The position numbers and the translations under genes are program-made. A DNA stretch of 64,000 nucleotides from CAIKMD01 sp963729935 (GTDB taxonomy: Bacteria > Pseudomonadota > Alphaproteobacteria > ATCC43930 > CGMCC-115725), in the NCBI GenBank assembly GCA_963729935.1, contig CAVSPW010000004.1:693626-757625 (forward strand), in the 5' to 3' direction. Positions 49,665 to 58,678 of this stretch are shown piece by piece (position 1 is the first letter of the stretch; each line of letters starts with the position of its first letter). A model generated the notes under the pieces. That model ran no database searches and had not been told where the DNA came from. It saw only the letters and a program-made list of their open reading frames with translations.

Positions 49665-51940
49665 GCCGCGCGCCCCTTTGCGCTCAAGCCCGCGAGGATT
49701 GTCTCGGCGCTGACCGGCAGCTCGACGAGCCTCACGCCGACGGCGTCGAAGACGGCGTTGGTGATCGCGGCCGGCAACGCCACGTTGCTCATCTCGCCGA
49801 TCGCCGAGGTGCCGAAGGGCGCGGCCCCGCTGCCGCCCGGCAAGAGAACGGTTTCGAGCGCGGGGATGTCCATGATCGTCGGCAGCTTGTAATCGCCGAG
49901 ATGCGCCGTGATCACGGCGCCGTTCTTCAAGACGACGCGCTCGCTCATGGCTTGGCCGACGGCCTGGATGAGACCGCCCTCGATCTGGCCCTGATGCAGG
50001 ATCGGGTTGACGACGGTGCCGATGTCATGCGCGGTGACGATGCGCTTAAGGCGCACCTGGCCGGTCTCGCGGTCGACCGAAACTTCCGCGAAATGCGCGA
50101 CGAATCCGGTCACGTCGTTGGGCTTGCCGGGCGTGTTCTCGCCCTCGCAACTCAAGGGCGCCTTGCCGCGCGCGGCGGCCCAGCCCATCAGCGCGCGCCG
50201 GTCGATCATCGTGCCCGAGGCCGAGAAGGATCCGTCTTCGCCGATCCGGATATCCGCGGGCGCGCAATTGAGGCGCTCGGCGGCGAGCGCGGTCAGCGCC
50301 TCTTTCATCTTCTCGGCGGCGGCGCCGATCGCCTGTCCGATCGTCGTGGTCAGACGCTGGCCGCTCGCGCCCGCCTCGAAGCCGGCGGTGAGCGTGTCGC
50401 CCTGCACCACCTCGACCTCCTCGGGGGAAAGCCCGAAATGCTCGGCAACGAGCTGTCCCGAGATGGTGTGAAAGCCCGTGCCGGTGTCGGGCGAGCCGAG
50501 CATGATCGTGAGCTTACCGTCGGCGCTCATGCTGAGATTGACGGTCGAGCGCCCGAAATTTCCCGGCGGATGCTCATAGATCGAGATGCCGCGTCCGGTA
50601 TCGGGGGGTTTGGGCTTGTCCCAGCCGAAGGCGCGCGCGCCCGCATCGATCGTCTCGCGGCAGCGCAGATGGCGCCTTTTGGCGCCGAGCGGCGTCGCAT
50701 CGCCCTCTTCGATGGCGTTGCGCCGGCGAAACTCGACCGGATCGAGCCCGAGCTCGCGCGCGATCATGTCGATATGGCTCTCGCCGGCAAAGGCGACCTG
50801 CGGCGCGCCCGGCGAGCGCATATGCCCGCAGGGCACGGTGTTGGTGTAGACGCGCAGCACCTCGATCTTGCAATTCGGCACGCGATAGGTGCCGGCGAGC
50901 TCGCCATAGCCGTGCAAGGTCGGGACCGGAACGAATCCCGCATAGGCGCCGGCGTTGAAGACGATATGCGCCTCGATCGCGAGGAGCCTCGCGTCGCGGT
51001 CGAGCGCCGAGCGCAAGGTGATGCGCGAGGAGTGGCGCGGATTGGCCGCCGTCAGCTCCTCGAAGGAGTTCATCGCCATCTTGACCGGCCGGCCGGCGGC
51101 GAGCGCGAGGTCATAGCAAAGCAGCGTGTCCATCAGCGATCCCTTGCCGCCGAAATCGCCGCCGATGGTCACGGGGTTGAAGCGGATGCGGTTCTCCGGC
51201 ACGCCGATCGCGGCCGCCATATGCCCGCGCGCGATATGCGGCCCCTTATTGGCGATCCAGACATCGACGATCCCGTCCGCGCCGATGGAGACGAGGCAGG
51301 TATGCGGCTCGATATAGCCCTGATGGACCGAGGGCGTGGCGAAGCTGTGCTCGAAGATCCTGTGCGCGCCGGCGAAAGCAGAAGCGACATCGCCGATCTC
51401 CTCCGTCAAGCGCGAGATCACATTGGGGATCGGCGGGTACATCACCAGCTCGCCATGCACCCCGGCCGCGGCGCCGGGGAAAACCTCGACCGGCTCGGCA
51501 TGAATGATCGGCGCCGCCGGGCGCATCGCCTCCTCGACCGTGAAGACCGCCGGCAAGGCCTCGTATTCGACCTCGATGAGCTCGAGCGCGGCCTCGGCGA
51601 TCTCGAGCGTATCGGCCGCGACCGCCGCCACCTTCTCGCCGACAAAGCGAACAACGCCCTTGGCAAGGACCGGAATGTCCTTGCACATGCGCCCGTAGCG
51701 GGTCCCGGGCACATCGGCGCCGGTCAGCACGGCGCGGACGCCCGGCAGCGCCTTGGCCTTGGCCGCATCGATCGCGACGATGCACGCGCTGGGATGGGGG
51801 CTGCGCAGGCAGCGGCCGAAGATCATGCCCGGCAGATCGACATCGCCGGCATAGCGGGCGCGGCCGGTCACCTTGGCGATGCCGTCGACGCGTCGAACCG
51901 GTTGGCCGACGGATTTTCCGGTCAAGCTCGCTGTCGCCAT
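49661..51940 (-). CDS. Molybdenum hydroxylase molybdopterin-binding (large) subunit
   Basis: A 759-residue large subunit of the xanthine dehydrogenase/aldehyde oxidoreductase family. It starts with the GKSVGQPVRRVDGIAKVTG segment. Molybdopterin contacts are TIGGDFGGKGSLMD (near residue 250) and MRSPGAPQVAFAGE (near residue 375). The catalytic glutamate is in GTSAIGEMSNVALP near residue 715. As a complete three-subunit enzyme it should hydroxylate an aldehyde or N-heterocycle. It is about the same length as the orphan subunit at 6999 but clearly diverged from it. Confidence 0.92.
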   Translation of the reverse strand: MATASLTGKSVGQPVRRVDGIAKVTGRARYAGDVDLPGMIFGRCLRSPHPSACIVAIDAAKAKALPGVRAVLTGADVPGTRYGRMCKDIPVLAKGVVRFVGEKVAAVAADTLEIAEAALELIEVEYEALPAVFTVEEAMRPAAPIIHAEPVEVFPGAAAGVHGELVMYPPIPNVISRLTEEIGDVASAFAGAHRIFEHSFATPSVHQGYIEPHTCLVSIGADGIVDVWIANKGPHIARGHMAAAIGVPENRIRFNPVTIGGDFGGKGSLMDTLLCYDLALAAGRPVKMAMNSFEELTAANPRHSSRITLRSALDRDARLLAIEAHIVFNAGAYAGFVPVPTLHGYGELAGTYRVPNCKIEVLRVYTNTVPCGHMRSPGAPQVAFAGESHIDMIARELGLDPVEFRRRNAIEEGDATPLGAKRRHLRCRETIDAGARAFGWDKPKPPDTGRGISIYEHPPGNFGRSTVNLSMSADGKLTIMLGSPDTGTGFHTISGQLVAEHFGLSPEEVEVVQGDTLTAGFEAGASGQRLTTTIGQAIGAAAEKMKEALTALAAERLNCAPADIRIGEDGSFSASGTMIDRRALMGWAAARGKAPLSCEGENTPGKPNDVTGFVAHFAEVSVDRETGQVRLKRIVTAHDIGTVVNPILHQGQIEGGLIQAVGQAMSERVVLKNGAVITAHLGDYKLPTIMDIPALETVLLPGGSGAAPFGTSAIGEMSNVALPAAITNAVFDAVGVRLVELPVSAETILAGLSAKGRAA

Positions 51941-52046
51941 GAGAGAACGTCCCTCCCGTTGCTCTATGCGCGTCGCCCAAGTGTATCGGCCGCGTCTCTC
52001 ATTGCAAGGCGCGCGGACGGGCGCCGGTGGCGATGAAGGCGGCGCC

Positions 52047-52781
52047 TCATCCCCTGCCGAGGAAAGGCATGCCGATCGGCAGGACGAAGGCTTCCATCAG
52101 ATTGGTCTCGTCCGGCAGCCGCGCGATCAAGAGCGCGATCTCGGCGATCTCCTCGGCCTGCATCATCTGCGTCGCCGGCCGCGCCGGGCGCGTTTCCGAT
52201 CCGGCGAGATGGCTCTCGGTCACGCCGGGATCGATGATCGAGACCGTGATCCCGTGCTCGCGTCCGTCGAGCGCCATCGACTGGGTGATGCCGTGCAGGC
52301 CGAATTTCGCCGCGGCATAGCCGATCGTGTGCGGCCGCGGCCGGCGCGCCGAGACGCTGCCGATATTGATGATGCGGCCGCGCTTCTGCTTCATCATCAC
52401 GCGCATCGCCTCGCGCCCGCAGAGAAACGGTCCGGTCAGCATGGTGTCGATCGAGCGCCGCCACTGCTCCAGGGTGAGATCGACGGTCGGGATGTGATCG
52501 GCGAGGCCGGCATTGTTGACGAGAATGTCGATCCGGCCATAAGCCGCCATCACGCGCTCGAAGAGGCGCAGCACCTGCGGCTCCTGCGTCACATCCGTCG
52601 GACAGGCCAAGGCGGTGCCGCCCTTGGCGGCGATCTCCGCGGCGACCGCGTCGAGCTTGTCGGCCGAGCGCGCCGCCAGCACAATCTTGATCCCGGCCCC
52701 GGCAAAGCTCTTGGCGATCGCGGCGCCGATGCCGGAACTGGCCCCGGTCACGATGGCTGTGCGCTCGGACATGTCCTTCAT
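52047..52781 (-). CDS. Short-chain dehydrogenase/reductase
   Basis: A 244-residue classical SDR. The nucleotide-binding motif TGASSGIGAAIAKSF is at about residue 12, NNAG near residue 88, the catalytic Ser in INIGSVSARR near residue 138, and the YAAAKFG catalytic Tyr/Lys near residue 153. The substrate is unknown. An ATG at 52772 (MSERT) is an alternative start 9 bp inside. It lies 61 bp downstream of glmS on the same strand and may be read through from it. Confidence 0.88.
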   Translation of the reverse strand: MKDMSERTAIVTGASSGIGAAIAKSFAGAGIKIVLAARSADKLDAVAAEIAAKGGTALACPTDVTQEPQVLRLFERVMAAYGRIDILVNNAGLADHIPTVDLTLEQWRRSIDTMLTGPFLCGREAMRVMMKQKRGRIINIGSVSARRPRPHTIGYAAAKFGLHGITQSMALDGREHGITVSIIDPGVTESHLAGSETRPARPATQMMQAEEIAEIALLIARLPDETNLMEAFVLPIGMPFLGRG

Positions 52782-52842
52782 GCGGATCCGCTCCCGGCCT
52801 TCGGCGTGCCGGGGTCGAGCCTCCGGCGCGCGAGCCCGGACC

Positions 52843-54666
52843 CTACTCCACCGTCACGCTCTTGGCCAAGTTGCGCGGCTGATCGACATCGGTGCCCTTG
52901 GCCACGGCGACGTGATAGGCCAAGAGCTGCGCCGGGATCGCATAGAGCAAGGGCGCCACGAAAGGATCGCAGTAGGGCACCTCGATCGCCTCGGTGAGCT
53001 GGCCGTCGAGACGCGCCAATCCTTCGCGGTCGGAGATCATCACCACCTTGCCGCCGCGTGCCAGCACTTCCTGCACGTTGGACAAGGTCTTCTCGAAGAG
53101 CGCGTCGCGCGGCGCCAGCACCACGATCGGCACGCGCGAATCGATGAGCGCGATCGGCCCGTGCTTCATCTCGCCAGCGGCATAGCCCTCGGCGTGGATG
53201 TAGGAGATCTCCTTTAATTTCAGCGCGCCTTCGAGCGCCAGGGGATAGGAGGTGCCGCGGCCGAGATAGAGCACGTCGCGCGCCTCGGAAAACCATTTCG
53301 CCATCGCCTCGATGCGCTCGTCATGGTTCAAGACCTCGCTCGCGCGCGAGGGCACTTCGGTCAAAGCAGTCGAGAGCTTGGCCTCGGTCTGGGCGTCGAT
53401 CTTGCCGCGCGCGCGCGCCAGCGCGATGGCGAGGCAGGCGAGCACGACGAGCTGCGTGGTGAAGGCCTTGGTCGAGGCGACGCCGATCTCGGGCCCCGCA
53501 TGGGTCGCCAAGACCGCATCCGCCTCGCGCGCGATCGAGCTTTCGGGCTGGTTCACCACGGCAACGATGCGCTGCTTTTGGGTCTTGGCGTAGCGCAAGG
53601 CCGCCAAGGTGTCGGCGGTCTCGCCCGATTGCGAGATGAAGAGCGCGAGGCCGCCCTCCGGCATGTCGGGCGCGCGATAGCGGAATTCCGAGGCGATATC
53701 GACCTCGACCGAGACGCGCGCCACTTGCTCGATCCAATATTTCGCGATCAGCCCGGCATGATAGGAGGTGCCGCAGGCGATGATGGTCGCGTGGGAAATC
53801 CCGGCCAGATCGAAAGGCAATTGCGGCAGATGCACCGAGCGCGTCGCCGGGTTGAAATGCGCGTTCAAGGTGTCGCCCATCACCGCCGGCTGCTCGAAGA
53901 TCTCCTTCTTCATGTAGTGCGGGTAATTTCCTTTGCCGGTCGATGCGCCGGAAAGCGCGGTCTCGCGGATCGCGCGCTCGACGATCGTGCCCTGCGCGTC
54001 GCGGATGGTCGCGCCCGAGGCCGTCACCACCGCCCAATCGCCTTCCTCGAGATAGAGGATGCGGCGGGTCAGAGGCGCGAGCGCGAGCGCGTCCGAGCCC
54101 ACATACATCTCACCCTCGCCGAAACCCACCGCCAGGGGGCTGCCGCGACGCGCGCAGATGAGAAGATCCGGGTAGCCCGCGAAGAGCATCACCAGCGCGA
54201 AGGCGCCTTCGAGCCGGGCGAGCGCCTTGGCGACCGCGTCTTGCGGCGCCATTCCCGCGCGCAGATGCCGCGTGACCAGGAGCGCCACCACCTCGGTGTC
54301 GGTCTGGCTCTCGAAGGCGAATCCCGCCGCGATGAGCTCGGCCTTCAGCTCCTGGAAATTCTCGATGATGCCGTTATGGACGACCGCGACCTCGCGCGTC
54401 GCCATCGGATGCGCATTGGCCTCGCTCGGCATACCATGCGTCGCCCAGCGCGTATGGCCGATGCCGATCTTGCCCTCGACCGGTTTCCTGGCGACGAGAT
54501 CGGCCAGCGCCGAGAGCTTCCCCTCGGCGCGGCGGCGCTCGATCGCGCCGTCGACCAGGGTCGCGATCCCGGCCGAATCATAGCCGCGATATTCGAGCCG
54601 CCGTAGCCCCTCGATCAAAAGCGGCGCCGCCTCGTTGCGGCCGATGATGCCGACGATCCCGCACAT
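52843..54666 (-). CDS. glmS: Glutamine-fructose-6-phosphate aminotransferase (isomerizing)
   Basis: A 607-residue glucosamine-6-phosphate synthase. The first residues MCGIVGIIGRN place the catalytic Cys at position 2 after Met removal, which fixes the start at 54666 and rules out the longer frame. The glutaminase domain (1-240) has GHTRWATHG. Two SIS domains follow, with ACGTSYHA and SQSGETADT near residues 300-350. The protein ends with the usual DVDQPRNLAKSVTVE. It makes glucosamine-6-phosphate for peptidoglycan and LPS. It lies 124 bp downstream of glmU, separated by a REP-like hairpin pair. Confidence 0.97.
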   Translation of the reverse strand: MCGIVGIIGRNEAAPLLIEGLRRLEYRGYDSAGIATLVDGAIERRRAEGKLSALADLVARKPVEGKIGIGHTRWATHGMPSEANAHPMATREVAVVHNGIIENFQELKAELIAAGFAFESQTDTEVVALLVTRHLRAGMAPQDAVAKALARLEGAFALVMLFAGYPDLLICARRGSPLAVGFGEGEMYVGSDALALAPLTRRILYLEEGDWAVVTASGATIRDAQGTIVERAIRETALSGASTGKGNYPHYMKKEIFEQPAVMGDTLNAHFNPATRSVHLPQLPFDLAGISHATIIACGTSYHAGLIAKYWIEQVARVSVEVDIASEFRYRAPDMPEGGLALFISQSGETADTLAALRYAKTQKQRIVAVVNQPESSIAREADAVLATHAGPEIGVASTKAFTTQLVVLACLAIALARARGKIDAQTEAKLSTALTEVPSRASEVLNHDERIEAMAKWFSEARDVLYLGRGTSYPLALEGALKLKEISYIHAEGYAAGEMKHGPIALIDSRVPIVVLAPRDALFEKTLSNVQEVLARGGKVVMISDREGLARLDGQLTEAIEVPYCDPFVAPLLYAIPAQLLAYHVAVAKGTDVDQPRNLAKSVTVE

Positions 54667-54689
54667 CAGCGCCGGCCCTCGCCGCGCAG

Positions 54690-54763
54690 GGATGGCCGGG
54701 TCAAGCCCGGCCATGACCGAATAAGAAGGATCACCATGCGTGGGCTTGCCCCGCGCATCCACG
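54690..54763. repeat. REP-like palindromic element B
   Basis: A perfect 9-bp hairpin, ATGGCCGGG (54692-54700) and CCCGGCCAT (54706-54714), is followed by an inverted, imperfect second hairpin (54736-54758). Same architecture as the element at 57619 but shorter. It sits between glmU and glmS. Confidence 0.75.
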
Positions 54764-54790
54764 AAATCTTGGGGCTCGTCGGAACCGTGC

Positions 54791-56194
54791 TCATTTGCGC
54801 GCGCGCTTCTTCCGTTTGGGTGAAGCTTTTGCTTTTGTTTTTGCTTTTGCCTTCGCTTTCGCCGCCGGCTTTTCGTGCCGGGCGCGCCATTGCGCGGCGC
54901 GGCTTTTCTTCACCACTTGCCGGCCGCGGCCCAAGGCCAGCGCGTCCGCCGGCACGTCGGCGGTGATGACGCTGCCGGCGCCCACTATCGCGCCGTCGCC
55001 GATCGAGACGGGCGCCACCAGCGAGGCATTGGTGCCGATGAAGACGTGCCGGCCGATCTCGGTGCGGTGCTTGGCGACGCCGTCATAGTTACAAGTGATG
55101 GTGCCGGCGCCGATATTGGTGCCCTCGCCCACGCTCGCATCGCCCAGATAGGCCAGGTGATTGGCCTTGACGCCCGGCGCCAGGCTCGAATTCTTCACCT
55201 CGACGAAATTGCCGATATGGACATCGTGGCCCAGCGCCGCGCCGGGCCGCAGCCGCGCGAAGGGGCCGATGATCGCGCGATCGCCGACCGTGGCGCCGGC
55301 GAGATGGCAGAAGGCCGGGATCTCGACACCCTCGCCCACGCTCACTTCCGGGCCGAAGACGACGAAGGGACCGACCACGCTGTCGCGGCCGATCCTGGTG
55401 TCGGCGCTCATGAAGACGGTCTCGGGCGCAACGAAGGTGACGCCCTCCGCCATCGCTTTCGCGCGCAAGCGGCGCTGCATCTGGGCCTCGGCGGCGGCCA
55501 GCTCGGCGCGCGAATTGACGCCGATCAGCTCCTCGGCCGGGGCCTCGATCGCGGCGCAGGAAAGCCCGCGCCCGCGCGCGATCGCGACCAGATCGGTCAG
55601 ATAATATTCGTGCTTCGAATTGCTCGCCGTGATCGCATCGACCAGCGCGAAAAGATTGCGGCCGTCGATCGCCATCACGCCCGAATTGCACAGGCCGATG
55701 CCGCGCTGCGCCTCGCTTGCATCCGCCGCCTCGACGATGGCCTCGAGCTCGCCGTCGCCCGCCAGCACCAGCCGGCCATAATGCCCCGGCTCGGCGGGCC
55801 GCATGCCGATGACCGCGACCGCGGCGCCGTGGCGGCGGCGCTCGTCGAGGAGACGCTGCAAGCTCGCCGGATCGATCAGCGGCGTGTCGCCATAGAGCAC
55901 CAGCACCGTGCCGGAAAACCCGTCGAGCGCCCGGCGCGCGGCATTGACCGCATCGCCCGTCCCGCGTTGCTCCGCCTGGATCGCGATCCGCGCCGGCGCG
56001 GCCGCCTTCGCGACCGCCTCCATCCCGGGCCCCACCACGGCGACGAGCCGTTCGGGCTTCAGCGCCTCGGCGGCGGCGATCACGTGCCGGATCATCGGCC
56101 GGTTGGCGATCTGATGGAGCACCTTGGGCCTGGCCGAGCGCATGCGCGTGCCTTTTCCCGCGGCAAGGATCAGGACGGCGAGCGGTTCAGTCAT
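54791..56194 (-). CDS. glmU: Bifunctional UDP-GlcNAc pyrophosphorylase/GlcN-1-P acetyltransferase
   Basis: A 467-residue GlmU. The uridyltransferase domain has LAAGKGTRMRSARPKVLH near residue 11 and LYGDTPLID near residue 100. A left-handed beta-helix acetyltransferase domain starts around residue 250, with VEVKNSSLAPGVKANHLAYL near residue 340 and the catalytic ANHLAYLGD and GTITCNYDG segments. It makes UDP-GlcNAc from the product pathway of GlmS next door. After GRGRQVVKKSRAAQWRARH the protein carries an extra 25-residue Lys/Ala-rich tail, encoded by a slippage-prone repeat. Confidence 0.97.
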   Translation of the reverse strand: MTEPLAVLILAAGKGTRMRSARPKVLHQIANRPMIRHVIAAAEALKPERLVAVVGPGMEAVAKAAAPARIAIQAEQRGTGDAVNAARRALDGFSGTVLVLYGDTPLIDPASLQRLLDERRRHGAAVAVIGMRPAEPGHYGRLVLAGDGELEAIVEAADASEAQRGIGLCNSGVMAIDGRNLFALVDAITASNSKHEYYLTDLVAIARGRGLSCAAIEAPAEELIGVNSRAELAAAEAQMQRRLRAKAMAEGVTFVAPETVFMSADTRIGRDSVVGPFVVFGPEVSVGEGVEIPAFCHLAGATVGDRAIIGPFARLRPGAALGHDVHIGNFVEVKNSSLAPGVKANHLAYLGDASVGEGTNIGAGTITCNYDGVAKHRTEIGRHVFIGTNASLVAPVSIGDGAIVGAGSVITADVPADALALGRGRQVVKKSRAAQWRARHEKPAAKAKAKAKTKAKASPKRKKRARK

Positions 56195-56313
56195 CGAGAT
56201 CGAGGGGCCATGGGCTGGGCCGAAAAATGATGCCGGAAACTCTAGCGACCAAGCGGTAAAGAATTGCTAACCAATATGAAAAACATCGGCTTACGGGGCG
56301 TTCTTGCGGCCTT

Positions 56314-57591
<1,278 letters not shown>

Positions 57592-57618
57592 GCTGCCTCT
57601 TTGCCTATTGCCTTTCGA

Positions 57619-57750
57619 CGTCATGCCCGGCCTCGTGCCGGGCATCCACGAATTTGTTCCTTATAGAAAAACCCGACCCGGCGCGACACCCCCGGGTTTC
57701 TTCCGCTGCGAGACAAGACGTGGATGCGCGGGACGAGGCCGCGCATGACG
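57619..57750. repeat. REP-like palindromic element C (132 bp)
   Basis: Two 32-bp half-elements in inverted orientation (57619-57650 and 57719-57750) match at 29 of 32 positions, and each folds as an 8-bp hairpin around ATGCCCGG or ATGCGCGG. Two of the three differences are a compensating C/G swap at paired stem positions. It fills most of the kdsA-eno gap. Confidence 0.85.
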
Positions 57751-57762
57751 AATAAAGAAAAG

Positions 57763-58596
57763 TCATTTCCGCTTCTTCGCCAAGCGATCGAACGCCATCA
57801 GCGTCGCCAGCAGCGCCGGCATGTCTTTCAAATGCACCATATTAGGCCCGTCCGAGGGCGCGTGGTCGGGATCCTGATGGGTCTCCATGAAGACCGCGGC
57901 GACGCCCACCGCCACCGCGGCGCGCGCGAGCACCGGCACGAAGCGCCGCTCGCCGCCCGATGTGTCGCCCTGCCCGCCCGGCTGCTGCACCGAATGGGTC
58001 GCGTCGAACACCACCGGATAGCCGGTCTCGGCGAGGATCGGCAGCGCGCGCATGTCGGAGACGAGGGTGTTGTAGCCGAAGCTGGCGCCGCGCTCGCACA
58101 GGAGAATATTCTCGTTCCCCGTGCTGGCGATTTTCTTGGCGACGTTCTTCATATCCCACGGCGCGAGGAATTGGCCCTTCTTCACGTTCACCGCGCGGCC
58201 GGTCTCGCCCGCCGCGATCAAAAGGTCCGTCTGGCGGCACAAAAAGGCCGGGATCTGCAACACGTCGACCGCCTGGGCCACGATGGCGCATTGCGCCGGC
58301 TCGTGCACGTCGGTCACGACCGGGCAGCCATAGGTCGCGCGCACCTCGGCCAGAATCGGCAAGCTCTCTTCAAGACCGAGCCCGCGCACCGAAGAAAGCG
58401 AGGTGCGGTTCGCCTTGTCGAAAGAGGTCTTGTAGATGAGCCCGATGCCGAGCTTGCCCGTCATTTCGACCAGCGCATGGCTCATCTCGAGCGCATGCGC
58501 GCGGCTTTCGAGCACGCAAGGCCCGGCGATCAGCGCAAGCGGCCGGTCATTACCGAGGGTGAGAGAGCCGATGGAAACGTGGCGGGGCGTGGGCAT
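57763..58596 (-). CDS. kdsA: 3-deoxy-8-phosphooctulonate synthase
   Basis: A 277-residue KDO-8-phosphate synthase. Signatures: ALIAGPCVLESRAHALEM near residue 20, IYKTSFDKANRTS near residue 55, PVVTDVHEPAQCAIVAQ near residue 95 and VVFDATHSVQQPGGQGD near residue 205. It condenses PEP and arabinose-5-phosphate for the LPS inner core, so the organism is Gram-negative with an LPS. It is the first gene of the kdsA-eno pair common in alphaproteobacteria. No strong ribosome-binding site is visible. Confidence 0.96.
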   Translation of the reverse strand: MPTPRHVSIGSLTLGNDRPLALIAGPCVLESRAHALEMSHALVEMTGKLGIGLIYKTSFDKANRTSLSSVRGLGLEESLPILAEVRATYGCPVVTDVHEPAQCAIVAQAVDVLQIPAFLCRQTDLLIAAGETGRAVNVKKGQFLAPWDMKNVAKKIASTGNENILLCERGASFGYNTLVSDMRALPILAETGYPVVFDATHSVQQPGGQGDTSGGERRFVPVLARAAVAVGVAAVFMETHQDPDHAPSDGPNMVHLKDMPALLATLMAFDRLAKKRK

Positions 58597-58636
58597 GGGG
58601 AGGTTTTAGCAGCCTGAAGCCGTCATTGCGAGGATG

Positions 58637-58653
58637 CCCGCGTGCCGCGCGGG
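58637..58653. terminator. Hairpin between hsdR and kdsA
   Basis: CCCGCG-TGCCG-CGCGGG forms a strong short hairpin in the 82-bp gap downstream of hsdR and upstream of kdsA, next to a GTCATTGCGAGG sequence. It may end the hsd transcript or be a small palindromic repeat. There is no U-run. Confidence 0.35.
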
Positions 58654-58678
58654 TGGACGAAACATTCCAAGACCGCGA

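Noticed and set aside
49901..52036. A 711-codon plus-strand frame opposite the second Mo-hydroxylase large subunit
   Set aside because: Same shadow effect; the minus-strand gene has clear family motifs and coupled neighbours.
53323..56230. Long plus-strand frames opposite glmS and glmU
   Set aside because: Composition-driven shadows of two certain housekeeping genes.
56195..56313. CtrA-like TTAA-N7-TTAA site upstream of glmU
   Set aside because: The best match (TTAG-N7-TTAC) has a mismatch in each half, and one such match is expected by chance in an AT-richer gap.
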